A stretch of 64,000 bases of DNA from Viridothelium virens (Eukaryota; Ascomycota; Dothideomycetes; Trypetheliales; Trypetheliaceae), in contig ML991779.1 of NCBI GenBank assembly GCA_010094025.1, positions 1 through 64,000 on the forward strand, read 5' to 3'. Each line of letters starts with the position of its first letter. Positions within the stretch are counted from its first letter, which is position 1. Under the pieces are notes generated by a model. It ran no database searches. It was not told where the DNA came from and saw only the letters and a program-made list of their open reading frames with translations. Both the position numbers and the translations under genes were made by a program. Below are positions 1 through 11,067 of this stretch, piece after piece.

Positions 1-790
1 AGTTTCGGGGCCAATTTGGCTATGCCTGGACCTTTTCGCAGCTATTCTCCTTGTAACTCTTTATCTATTCTTCACCGCACTCTCGATCATCTTCAAGACC
101 TACCATGAGTTCAACGACTGGCAGGTTGGAATGACCTTGAGGTTTAGTTGCAGAATGCTTTTTGCAGTGATTTTAGATACGCTCCGGCGCAGGAGCTATC
201 TACCTCTTGTGACAAAAGCAGGAAGGGATTCCAAATCCGAATGGTCCTCCGCCCCAGTTAAGGCTTCCACCAGCACTCTCACGCTTTGTCTTGATCCCGA
301 CCAGCCTTTTCTGGTTTGGATGGGCTCAACCTCCTTCGATTCGTTCGATAGTCCCTATCATACGCTCAGTGCTATTTGGTGCAGAGTTGGACGGGATCCG
401 AGTATTACCGATGTCGTCGACACTTGAGTTGCCGATCCTATTAGGGCTTTTCTCTCCTTCAACTGCATTTTCGCCGTTCTCACCGATGTTGTAAGTCCCT
501 GGACAGAGGACTGCCCAAGGATAAAGGGAAGATACTGACTATTGGTCAAGTACTCGTTATACGCAGCCAGCCCCTTGGCCAGGAACGTACTCGTTCGAAG
601 TTGCTTTGCCGCAGCATTGCCTTTATTTGGCAATCATAGTCAGTCTCGGCATAAGTGTGTTAAAGTGTATCACTAATGTTATTTTCGTTAGTGTACGAAA
701 CTCTCGGATATCAATGGGTAAGCTCGCTGCTTTGGTTCCTCACCTTAACGATGGTGCCATGCTGACAACCAGTAAGACTTAGACCGAAGT
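1..790 (+). pseudogene. Decayed MFS drug/polyamine-type transporter, C-terminal half
   Basis: The left edge reads as the second half of a major facilitator transporter of the DHA1 (FLR1/TPO-like) kind. Recognisable pieces in order are a membrane segment around 20-120 (ILLVTLYLFFTALSIIF), a loop with YLPLVTKAGR near 200-235, RLPPALS followed by LFWFGWAQPPSIRSIVPII near 265-365, a helix with YAASPLARNVLVRSCFAAA near 555-620, and LGYQWVSSLLWFLTLTMVP near 705-765. These pieces lie in different reading frames. At least one break falls between the loop and the LFWFGW segment, near 240-265, and another after 390, and no single open frame links them. One spacer (about 637-692) could be a genuine intron. 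The 5' half lies outside the window. The order and the family signature make the identity fairly secure. That it is dead rests on the frame changes, which could in principle be sequencing errors. Confidence 0.7.
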
Positions 791-2426
791 CGCTATCAAT
801 CAGCGGATACTCATCTGTGGAATAGTTTCCCCTTTATCGATACGGGAAGACCTTGCGGAGCAAGACTCATTCCGCCTTAGGAGTGGCGTTTCCCGGCCAC
901 GGATAAATGCAAGATGTCATAGATGTCGCCTCTCGTTTCAGCATCAATTGAGACTAGGCGAACCCCTTTTTAGATGAGTCTTCATAGCCGCGTAGAGCCA
1001 TACATGGAAATGAGCATAGAGTATGGAGTATTAGAATCTTAGACCTTACTCCGCAGGGGTTACTGCACCGCTAGGCCGAGGTAAGGCTGCTAGCGGTGGC
1101 TAGGGTACCTGGCTTGGTAGAGCAAGGCGAGTCTGATGGGCTCAACAGCTCATCGTATCGGTGAATGCACTACAGTACCTCTTCCCAAGCACCGGGGATG
1201 CGGGACGAGGCCAGCCGGCAGAGCGGGGTTGCAGTGCGATGAGATGCAAGGTAGGTACAGTTCATCCCAGCGCATTAGGTCACGCAGCTAGAATATCATG
1301 CTTCCGAGATCTCTGGGAAGCGCATCACAAGCGACAACATCGTTGTATCAATCACATTGCCTCACGACCCTTTTTCCATCCCAATGTGCAGTTTTCTCCA
1401 CATCCTGGTTTGTTAATAAGATCCACAAAAGACACGGCTGTAGGACAAAGGCGAAGATCTGTGATTCGGAAAGCGGCGGATGCGGAGAGCACAGCAGCAC
1501 AAAGCCCCCAGTCTATCGAACGGCTGTGTGACAGACTTGACTTTAAGATAAACTAAATGTGGGAGGTTCAAATATAACAACTGCCAAGCTTCATTCTCTC
1601 AATAGGCTGAAATTCAGAGAGCCCAAGCGTCTATCGTGTCGTTAGGGAGGCCCTTTGAGGGTCAAGAAACAGAGAAAGGCAGTCCATTTACAGATTGTTA
1701 TGCCTATGCATCCAATGTTGTAAACACAGTTTCCACGATAGCGCCCGTGGGTTGAGAATTTGGAATTCTATTCGCCACTCTGCCTAAACAGTGCATGGCC
1801 TGCAAGGGAGCTTAGCACCTATCCCCGTCCCAGCTTCTCGAGACTGATCAAGGTCTTGTCGGTGGGTTTTTCTAGGACGGACTCTAGTAACGCAACCCAT
1901 CGCATCTTTGCTATTGTCTCCAGATTTATTTACCCGGAACCCCGGTTGAGATGAATGAAGCTCTTGAGTATGAAACCAAAGCAAGTCTGCACGAGCCACA
2001 CTAGAGCACAAGTCCAACTTGCAAACCGTCTCATACGTGCATTTACGTCTGCCTTGCTAGCTCTGAGAGCCATATCAAGCGGAGCCCCACGACAAGGAAG
2101 CAGGATGCGCATCATTTCGACATTCGTCTCTTCTTTGCCGTACCAAGTAAAGTGATGAAGTTGAAACCTCCTGACTAGGGCTTAGAAGTTTGGAAGATAT
2201 CATATGATTAATGTTGAGCTTGGTCGAGTTTGGTGCTGATTCATCTGTGCACTGTTGATCTTTCCTCATTAAACTGCCATTGCTCTCTTCGTAGGCTTTG
2301 CTGCGAGTTTCTTCTCGGGAGCTTTACATATGAGTGGTTTTCTAAGTAAGCATGACAAGCATGAACCCAGGTCCTAATTCGGGGTCGAGCCAACAGATAT
2401 ATGGGTTCGGTTAGAGAATTAGCAGT
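791..2426. other. Intergenic stretch with no recognisable gene
   Basis: Short open frames occur, the longest about 130 codons at 1161-1556 on the plus strand, but none has recognisable motifs, a hydrophobic pattern or convincing splice signals. I see no tRNA fold or repeat array here. It may include the 3' end of the decayed transporter and the 3' untranslated region of the receptor gene to its right. Confidence 0.5.
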
Positions 2427-3847
2427 CTACAAATGCTGCCTCGAAGTCGTAGCGGCCACTTCTTCCTCGTAGACCAATTCAATGTCTTGCTTCCGATGAA
2501 TTCCACCCATACGCCCGTTGCCGTGTTCAAGTATGCATGTATCGGAATCATTGTCGTCCGCCTTTGCAGGGCTACGGGCAGCACTTGCCTCGTAACCATG
2601 TTGCTTGTCACTGGTCGGGAGATTCCTGAATTCTATTGGGACGTCATTCTGGCCTGAGCCATCATGATACTGCTGATAGCCACCACTTGATGAGAATCCG
2701 CGGGTAGAAAGTCCTTTCCAGAGAGGTCGAAGAGCTGGTACAGATACACAAATAATTGTCAACGTCATTTCACTCGAAGTCCACATCACCGATGGACTAG
2801 TCTCATCTGCAAAGGCTTGGTCAGATCCGTTCATGCAAATGGAAAGTAATCGCACTAATCTTAGATGACTTACAAAGGTAATCTGATGTTTTACTTAGAG
2901 CATCAAGCCCAGTCGTTCTGATTACTCCACAGGTGCCCGCGCTTGTAAGATTAGCGGTACAATTATCCACGACACTGCATTTTGCTTACAAAATGCCAAG
3001 GCTCAGGGAAGCACAGATAGTTATCCTCTCCCTTCGCTTCATATTCAAGTTCCTCAAAACGTACCAGGGAAAGAGGGCTAAGAAAAAGTCCATAGCGGCC
3101 GACCAAGCTGTCGCATTTGGTCAGCATTGCCACTCATGAGGGGTTGTCTATCGGTAGAAGTCATACAGCACATGACAGTGGCTATAATTGTCAGATTCAG
3201 TGGACAAACTTCTTTGCGAATTCGTGGGTCCCAGATCGATTTCACTGGCTGGCACTGCGCGTACACAGAAATGGCCAAGAAAATACTGAGGGTCATGATG
3301 GAAACATTCCAAAACCACAAAATGGCTTTGTGCCTGAGAGAAAGATAACGAGTCAGCGCCAAATTTGAGTCGAGAAAATGATTACTGAGTCAACAAGAAA
3401 GGCATGGTTGCCATAGCGTACCATTTGTTCGTTACAATCCTCATGAGGAAAAGTGACACTCCGACTTTGCTGGTGCCCATAGCAATTGAGACAAGAAACT
3501 GAGCTACGAGCTCCAGCTTCACTGCTCTTGCGAACATCTCGATGGTCAAGTCTGATGAATGGGCGCCCATGCCTTGTGTGCAAGCGGCAATAGACATACC
3601 AACGAAACTCATTTGTAGAACCTAGAGAGATTAATTTGACAAGACCATGTTGGTGTCACAGCAACCACCTATTAATGAGGTCTCAGTAACTCACCCAAGT
3701 AAACATTAGTGTAAAATCGTCCCAGCCCGGGCTACCTCGCATGAACACGCGTGTCAAGTATCGAGCAGCGATGAAGACTCCTGCCACGACACCTTCAACA
3801 ACTAAGACAGCAACCACAGCGGGACCCAAACCGCGGAGGACGCCCAT
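2427..3847 (-). CDS. SAT4-like (rhodopsin-fold) fungal integral membrane protein
   Basis: Six exons join in frame into 373 residues: 3847-3695, 3621-3386, 3333-3167, 3107-2990, 2941-2874 and 2806-2427. All introns have GT...AG ends. The protein has about seven hydrophobic segments. Family signatures are RYLTRVFMRGSPGWDDF after helix 1, CQPVKSIWDPR with the paired cysteine in the KEVCPLNLTI stretch, FFLALFPWYVLRNLNMKRRE, and a last-helix region containing SSEMTLTIICVSVPALRPL. This is the fungal rhodopsin-domain family (SAT4/PTH11-like without a CFEM domain). Members sit in the plasma membrane and some act as surface sensors, but most have no known ligand. The tail after helix 7 (about 95 residues) is hydrophilic and acidic with EEE near the end. 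The first ATG gives a short N-terminus typical of the family. Nothing looks broken. The function as a receptor is inferred. Confidence 0.88.
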
Positions 3848-5914
3848 GGTAAACGGCAGTGTGGAACGATGATAACAACAATTCGAGAGTGAGCCAAGGG
3901 CAGCTAACTTAGAAACAATCGACGCTAGACATGAGATGAAGTGATGAGGAGCTCTATTATCGACATTCTCTTCTCCTCTTCTTATCCAAACCCTATGCTC
4001 GAGGTGGTTGTACACGAACTGAACTAGAAGACGCTCACCCCTCCGTCGCTGTCGGAAGACGAGTCGCTTCCCACAAAAGCGTTGCGGATGTCATGCTTAA
4101 GACCCCAGACTATATCACAGCTACTTCCGTCATTACGTTGACGGAATTAGCAATGAGCGACGCTGTGCCGGGGACATGCTCAGGCTTTTTGTCCGGAAAA
4201 ATGATCACTTTCGCTTAAGGAAATGCAGGAACTGATAAGGGCAATCCTCTAGACGCCGCACAGAATTTTCGTGGCCTCGGCATGGTCATTGTCTGGTTCA
4301 CCTTTCCCGTTGTTCTCCAGGACCACTGCAAGGTATAGCCCATGATGTACCTCTACGCCCGGACTTGCCGGAAATCTCACGCAGGCGGTGCCCTGCTGGA
4401 ACGTCACCGATAAAACTGCCAATTGAGTAGCATCCACTTGATAGAGCCGAAGCAAGGTGCCAAGGTGGCGGTGGTAGATCAAGATTCCGATTTTGCGATC
4501 AGTCTGATCGGCAGATCTTGCGGTCAGGGATGTGCTAGTCTGACACGTTTGACAGCGGTAGGAATTGGAGTAAGATGCGCCACCCGGAATCGGGTGCTTG
4601 GGCTTCACGGCTGCAGGGAGTCCCCAGGCTATCCCGACCCACCAGCGTGGCGCCCATCGAATGAACTGCGGCGCCTCCCGCTAGAACCGTCTTCTCTGTT
4701 TGGAGTAGCCCGTACGGAGTAACTCCTTCATGATGTTTACTGATGCTAAGCATCTTACCGCGCTTGGCTTCATTCTCTGATGGCACTTGCTATTGTCGAG
4801 TGTCGCAGAGAACTAATCTCTTGTCGGCTTTCCAGGGATCTCCCCAAGTAATTGTCATTGGTTGGGGTACCTCATGTATGTCGATCAAAGCGACTAGCCC
4901 AAGAAAAGCAATGTTCCTTGTGATTTTTGGTCTTTTTCGGAGCGGCATGCATGAATACAAAGATACACCAGAGCATACGATCCACATTCAATCCATAATG
5001 CCCAGACAGGAAAGTGCCCCGCGTCCCACACGTTCTGTTGCCGATCTTTGACGCATCAGAAGTAAGACTAACAGCCGTACCATGCCTCTCAAGTTTTGGA
5101 TCCCATGCTGGATCCACTGGTGTCGGCTTACGAGACACAGACAATGCATGCTACAGTATCTTGTCGTGGACATTCTTACTTGGACGACTCCTCAAAGCAG
5201 TACGACTGCAAGAACTCGACGATCTATGCTGTCCTAGCTTCCCGGAGGACCCGCGGTTAGGGCTCTTCTAGAGCAATGACTGCCGAAGATCCTTGAATTA
5301 ATGAATGGACAAAACAAGAACACAATACTGTGCATAGAATGATAATTGTCCTAGCACCAGGTTCTCAGTGTCTTTACTATGTGCGAAAAGACTACATCTG
5401 GACATGGATCAATCTCCGACGCTGCAAGGTCGGGCGTGCAGATGCCGCTCATCACACAGTAACAGTAAGAATGCGCCAGCGTCCTGTACCTCCCCCACAA
5501 TGGTCTGGTTAAGGATTCTACGCGAGCTCCAGCAACTCTTTTAGCGGAGTCCAAATAGATAGCAGCACTCTATTGATTGACCGAACACAGAGGGTGAGAA
5601 TGATTCTGCATGGCAGACGGTTTCCACGCGTTTGAGCTTTACGAGTAGTCAATGCTCTTACAAAGATTGAGATTATCATATGATGATGTATTGTAACAAG
5701 GCTAGATGCAAGGTGATACTGTCTCGCCATTGTCTCTATCATTTATTGATACATCATGAGCTCGCTATAGTTTCTTAGCTTAACCGCAACATTTGAATTC
5801 ACAAGCCCTATTTAAGGGTTCCTGGCTTCTCAGGGCAGCTCATTCCGTTGTTTCTCCTTTACCTTCAGACATTTGCCACGTAAGTCTGAACCAATTGCTT
5901 AATTTTTTCCACTC
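3848..5914. other. 2 kb intergenic region, no supported gene
   Basis: This region lies between the receptor gene and the 3' end of the sugar transporter. A minus-strand open frame at 4249-4608 (about 119 codons, with CQTC) has no family resemblance and no supporting neighbour exons. One copy of the dispersed word TACGGAGTA is at 4713-4721. The receptor promoter must lie just right of 3847. A TATTTAAG word near 5811 faces right, but no gene follows it on that strand. Confidence 0.45.
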
Positions 5915-7673
5915 CTAACACTCTTTGGCTGCCTCGGGCTGAGATTCCTTTCCAATACCCTTGGCCAACGCAGTCCGCAAATCGATCTCCACACTATCAC
6001 CGAATTTCACATTGATCTCCTCAAGCGTCAAACCACTAGTCTGGACAAGAGTCAGGCTAGTCGCGGCAGAGATGGTGAAAACGACAGCGGTAGAATACAA
6101 ATGAGAGACCTACCTCAGGGAAAGTAAGCATGATAGCGATAGTGGATACAGTTGTGACAGCCACGAACACCATGTACAGCTTCCAACCGATATTCGCCAG
6201 TCCGACACTGACAGGTGCCGAGTAAGCGATGGCGTTGCTAAAGAAGCTAGCAAATGCAAGCGTGGAACCCTCACTACGGAGGTGTGTGGGCCAAATTTCG
6301 GTTGTATAGACGTAGGACGTGCACTCGATTGTCGAAGTGAAGAAGGTGCCGAAAATGAAGTACATGGCGACTGCAGCGTTAATACCAGATTGATAGGTTG
6401 AATTGAGATAGTATTTTTCCAAGGCAGCCAGGATTGAAATGATAGCGGCGCAGCCAAACCCCCCGACTGTCAGCAAACGGACGCGCCCAACACGATCGGC
6501 GAGTAGAACATTGAAAGCGCACCCAATGACTGCGCAGACGGTCCAGACGACTCCCAGGCCCAGCTGCATGACGGTACTAAAGCCGAGCGAGCCCATGAGT
6601 ACAGGAATGAGGTTTGCGATAGCGGTGATACCTGTGCCTTGGCCCATAATCCATAGCATGATGGAGCAGAAAGCACGTTTTCGAAGATGAGGTGTCCACC
6701 AGATGTACATGTAGCCGTTGGGCAGGACCTTTTCCGTTTCCACTTGAGCCTTGATCTGGAGAGCCTCAGCCTGGGCTAACATCGCGCATGGATCTTTGTT
6801 AGTCCTATGCAGATACTCAAGCACAGCTTTTGCTTCAGCTTCACGGCCCTGTTTCATCAGCCAACGTGGAGATTCAGGAATGAAGCGCAATGACACTAAG
6901 TGCAGAAGGCCAACTGCGCTGAGGACGATGAAGATGAGTCGCCACTGTACAGGAGCCGTGACGAAGTTGAAGATCAGACCGAACAGCGCGCAGCTGATAT
7001 AAGCAGTCACCACTCCAATGCCCTGGAAGCCGACAAGGAGGCCACGAGTGTGCGGCGGAGATACTTCACTCATGTATACCGGCGTATTGGTGAAGACCAT
7101 ACCAGCGCCAATGCCGCAGAGGACTCGTGCAGTGAGCAGCATTGCGATATGTACTGATCCTGCTTGCAAAGCGCCAGAAACCACAACAATCGTGGACGCA
7201 CTACCATTAGCAATGCGACGACCAAACCTATTCGCTAGAGGTGCCTGCACAATGGCACCGACCAATGCTCCACCAAGAAAACTAACCGTGGTAATCAGAG
7301 AAACTCCCTTCACAGTTCAGAGCGGGATATGATCTGACGAAGGACTTACCCTCCCAAGAGTCCATCAGTTCGTGAGGTCGCCCCTGTGCCCAGGAATTTG
7401 GCGATAAAGGTAGGTTGCGCCAAGGTGCTTGCGATAGCATTTGCGGAGAAGCCATACAAGAACGATCCCAAAGCCGCGGTTATCATAACCTTTCAATTTG
7501 TTAAGCTCATCCTACATGTGCTCAAGAAATCCATTTTTACGTACGGTGATATTGATCCAACTAGTCCCAGGCTCAGGGAGGCTTTGATCCTCGTCATCCA
7601 CCATGGATTTTGACTCTATTGATGGCCGCGTTCCTGCTCGTACAGGCCAATTTCCCTTGGTACTGCTCATCAT
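5915..7673 (-). CDS. MFS sugar transporter (hexose/quinate-permease type)
   Basis: Four exons join in frame into 520 residues: 7673-7545, 7489-7350, 7281-6114 and 6040-5915. The protein has the twelve-helix sugar-porter layout. Visible signatures are FLYGFSANAIASTLAQP in helix 1, RFGRR in the helix 2-3 loop, the sugar-porter motif PESPRWL after helix 6, and DRVGRVR after helix 8. The third exon uses an acceptor at 7282 (GTTAG). A nearer AG pair would break the frame, so this junction deserves cDNA support. Two adjacent ATGs (7673 and 7670) follow an in-frame stop, which sets the start. The family moves hexoses, pentoses, polyols, quinate or other small organics by proton symport across the plasma membrane; the substrate cannot be told here. 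It is divergent from the SDR gene starting at 8544, which hints at joint use. Confidence 0.87.
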
Positions 7674-8543
7674 GATTGCACCACCAAGACCACCGCGCGA
7701 ATATTCAGGAAAGTCTTTGATGAGGGTAGATCATCCGCTACAATCAGACCCTCGAAGGTGATACTCGGCGAATTTAATAAACCGATAAGGGGATGAGGGG
7801 TACAAAACAGACAGAGCTAGTCTTGTGTAGAGCCGTTGTTACTAGTCGAGCAGAAGAAGACAGCGATCTTCCCACTTCAAGCCATATGCAATCATTATCT
7901 TGCTCTATTCTCCAAGCGGGAAAGACGGCGAAGTGTTAGACGGCACATATTAGCCTAAGCTTTCTAGAGAAGCATGTCCGAAACTTTTAATTCCCGAGGA
8001 GCACTTGACAGTTGCTTAGCCCAGCTGTCAAGTCTGTCAGTCGATGCGCCTGATGACGCTGAGGCTTCGAAACGATAGTGCCTTGCAGGAAGTGATCCTA
8101 GGCTCATCACCTCGCAGCTTTTCGTCGTCCGTAGGTGGGTCGTTGCTGCTGACCCCTGCAGCAGGACGCCAGGGAACCCTACCCTGCAACCAGGGAGCCC
8201 TGCAACCATCATACTCACGCTTAGGTGCTTGGGGAGTCACTGCAGTACCCGTAAGAGCCTTATGTATGGAAAGAGGTCGGCTAAGCTGCTCTCCCACCCG
8301 AACGCACGTTCGTCAAACCAACCACGGGCCGATTTTCCCAAATCAGAATCTTGATCATCACCAGTACCACTATGTGGACCGGAATTGCCGCCATGTCTGT
8401 GTCCACCAGAGTTCTACAGGACTTTCCCTCCGACGCTTTTCCTGCTCTTTCAATTGCTGCAGCACAATCCGCCAAGCTTGACGGTCTGATCTCCTGCCAC
8501 AAATCCCTGGCGTCACGCAAATCTGGTAGGCAATATTGCCGCC
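7674..8543. promoter_or_regulatory. Shared divergent upstream region of sugar transporter and SDR
   Basis: About 870 bp separate the two divergent start codons. No coding exon is supported here; the open frames across 8044-8692 have no recognisable content. The region should hold both promoters. I could not identify specific operator sites. Confidence 0.5.
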
Positions 8544-9419
8544 ATGGAGAACGGCGACGGAGCCGAAGTCTTTCCTGTCCTCAAGAAGAAAGTCGCGCTC
8601 GTCACAGGCGGTGCCCAGGGCATGGGGGAGGCTACTGCCTCTGTCTTTCTGCGAGCCGGTGCAAAGGTCGTCATTTGCGACATCAAATTTGAAAAGGGAC
8701 AGGAGACCGCCGAGAGACTTGCAAAATATGGCGAAATAACGTTCTTACCATGCGATATCTCCAAGTCAGATGAAGTTCAGAACCTGATCAACCAAATAGT
8801 TGAAAAGTATGGATGTTTGGACATTGCCATCAACAATGCCGCGATGACGCCCGATAAGACGCCTTTGACGGACTTCGACGAGCTTTACTGGAGCAACATC
8901 ATCGACGTGAATCTTACAGGGACTGCAGTATGCTGTAAACACGAGTTGCAGCAGATGACCAAGCAAGGCAAAGGTTCCATCGTCAATATTACCTCAATCA
9001 ATGCCTTCAAACCACAAATCAACATGCCCGCTTACACAGCTGCAAAGCATGCGCTTCTCGGACTGACAAAGCACGGTGCGATGGAAGGAGGACCCCACGG
9101 CGTGCGAGTCAACGCCATTGCACCAGGTGCGATACTTGTAAGTTAAATATCATTCGCACGACCTCCGTCATTGCGTTTGATTCACTCTAGACAAGCAAGA
9201 AGACTGACGGGCTTGAGCTCTGTTCAGACCGAAATGGCCGCTGCCGCCCTTGTAACGATGGGGACAACTCATGAGAAAATCGCGCCTGTGTTCAGCTACA
9301 TGAACCGATTTGGCCTGCCGCATGAAGTCGCACAAGCGTCCTTATGGCTTTCTTCCGACGCAGCATCCTATGTAACGGGTGTTTGCTTGCCTGTTGACGG
9401 TGGCTTTTTGTCAAAGTAG
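8544..9419 (+). CDS. Short-chain dehydrogenase/reductase (classical SDR)
   Basis: Two exons, 8544-9137 and 9228-9419, give 261 residues. The Rossmann cofactor motif is TGGAQGMG (residues 21-28), followed by NNAA (97-100), a serine in the NITSINA stretch (about 151), and the catalytic Tyr164 and Lys168 in YTAAK. The C-terminus has the usual [14 protein letters not shown]. The acidic residue after beta-2 (CDI, Asp46) favours NAD(H) over NADP(H). The intron begins at GTAAGT and ends at TGTTCAG, restoring the typical PGAILTEM sequence; an earlier AG would shift the frame. The Kozak context gccgccATGG is strong. The substrate is unknown: the family covers sugars, polyols, steroids and ketones. Its position next to a sugar transporter suggests a carbohydrate or polyol-related substrate, which is inference only. 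Confidence 0.9.
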
Positions 9420-10106
9420 AGAACGTTGCTGGAGAAGATGGTATTAAGGGTAAGATCCTTGGATAATTCCGAGGGTTTGAAGAGGTTAGAGGAACGGCGG
9501 TATCGTAGCTTAGCGAGCAGTATAGGTTAACAAGACTGCTTGGACTGTCCTCAGCTGCTTAGTCGCCGTGATCACCCTTGAAATGCCGGGCCCCCTACGG
9601 CAGACGTAGGCGGAGGATCCTGTGTTCTTAAATCTGTACGGAGCACAATTATTTTTTTTTTACTTTGCCGTGAAGGTCCAATGACCGCTAAAATGCGGTT
9701 AGCCGGCCTATGTCAGAGGTCAGCGCGCCCCGCATATGCAAGCGTCGAGCTCCAGTAACCAAGGCCATAAAGCAAACGCATCAGAGGCGATGCGATAATG
9801 CACCCTTTGTGTCGCTCAAGGCACTCCGTTTGTGCATGGATTAGCAACAAGCATGTTTATAAGGCGCCCTTCTTCCCATGTCCAAAGTTGTCGCGCTCCT
9901 CATCAAGATTGGTACCTTGTTGGGACTTTTCATTACCCCTCCCTTGTCTCGACCGTTGTCACCAAGGGCCACAAAGTTCGATCGCCTGTCCTTTCTGGTC
10001 CACTTCTTACTAACAAGCTGGCAGATCACAAAGCGACACAGTTCCAGAGAGCAGAAGGGGCTTCCGCTCCGCTTAGACGCTACATAGCACTTGACCGCGT
10101 GTTGCG
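9420..10106. other. Intergenic spacer between the two SDR genes
   Basis: There is no supported gene. It contains a run of T residues near 9651-9660 and a near-copy of the dispersed TACGGAG word at about 9637. It presumably carries the 3' end of the first SDR and the promoter of the second. Confidence 0.45.
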
Positions 10107-11067
10107 ATGGTCAGGACCCCAATTGCAGTTGCAAGACCATTGCAGGACAAATTAGCGGTCGTAACTGGGTCAGCAAGGAGTATGCTTACCCCTTTCAATC
10201 TTGAGATTCTCGCGACCATTGGGAAGACAACGAATTCGAATACTCCGGCCCCATGGGATTGATTCCTTGCTCATGACATCCTTAGGTATCGGTGCCGCAA
10301 TAGTCCGCAATCTATCCTCCAAGGGATGCAATGTGGTAATAAATTACCTGACCGAATCGTCAAGTCCGCTTGCCGCTTCACTCGCTTCTGAAGTAGCCAG
10401 CGCGCACTCAATTCGAGCGATTCCTATTCAAGCAGATATTAGCACGCCGGATGGGTGCAAAAAACTCATAGATGTCATGAGGGAGGACTTTAGCCCCTTG
10501 CGGATCGATATTTTGGTCCACAATGCAGCAACTTTGTACCTCGGTCCACTTGAGTCAGTCACACCGGAGGACTTTCATCACAACTACGCTGTCAATGTGC
10601 TCGGCCCGACCTTGTTGACTGCCGCTTGTAAACCATTCCTGCCAACGAATCGCTCCGGCAGAATTGTTATTCTCAGCAGTATCAACTCCAAGATAGGTAC
10701 CCCGGACACGACCCTCTATAGCGGAGCCAAGGGTGCGCTGGAGGCCATGACACGGGTGTGGTGCCGTGAACTTGCCGAACGGGCAACGGTCAACGCCATC
10801 AACCCCGGTCCGGTCATGACGGACATGTATCTGTCAGCTCCCGAGGAGGTAAAGAGAGGTCTTGCAGTGTGGAATCCTGTGACGCCCCTGGCACCGGTGC
10901 GAGAATGTGATAATGAGGAGGTGCGGAAGATAGGAGAACGATTCGGAGGTCGAGCTGCTTATGCTGACGAGATTGCCGGACTTGTTGCGTCAATTTGTGG
11001 AGAAGAGTTTGGTTGGTGTACGGGTAGCATGATCTGTGCCAATGGCGGCCTTTCATTTAGCTTGTAG
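10107..11067 (+). CDS. Second short-chain dehydrogenase/reductase
   Basis: Two exons, 10107-10179 and 10286-11067, give 284 residues. The first exon is needed because it supplies most of the cofactor motif: TGSARSIG (residues 20-27) is split by the intron. Then come HNAA (103-106, in place of NNAA), a serine pair at 155-156, and the catalytic Tyr169 and Lys173 in YSGAK. The INPGPVMTDM stretch and the final GSMICANGGLSFS match the usual C-terminal layout. The family includes 3-oxoacyl-ACP-reductase-like, glucose dehydrogenase-like and naphthol reductase-like enzymes; the true substrate is not readable. It is clearly not a recent duplicate of the SDR at 8544, with which it shares little beyond the motifs. 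The open frame continues upstream of the second exon, but that part is intron. Confidence 0.88.

Noticed and set aside
1161-1556. 131-codon plus-strand frame
   Set aside because: No recognisable motif, no splice partners and no conserved neighbour; likely chance.
4249-4608. 119-codon minus-strand frame with CQTC
   Set aside because: A single CxxC pair is not enough to support a zinc protein; overlapping frames on both strands look equally good.
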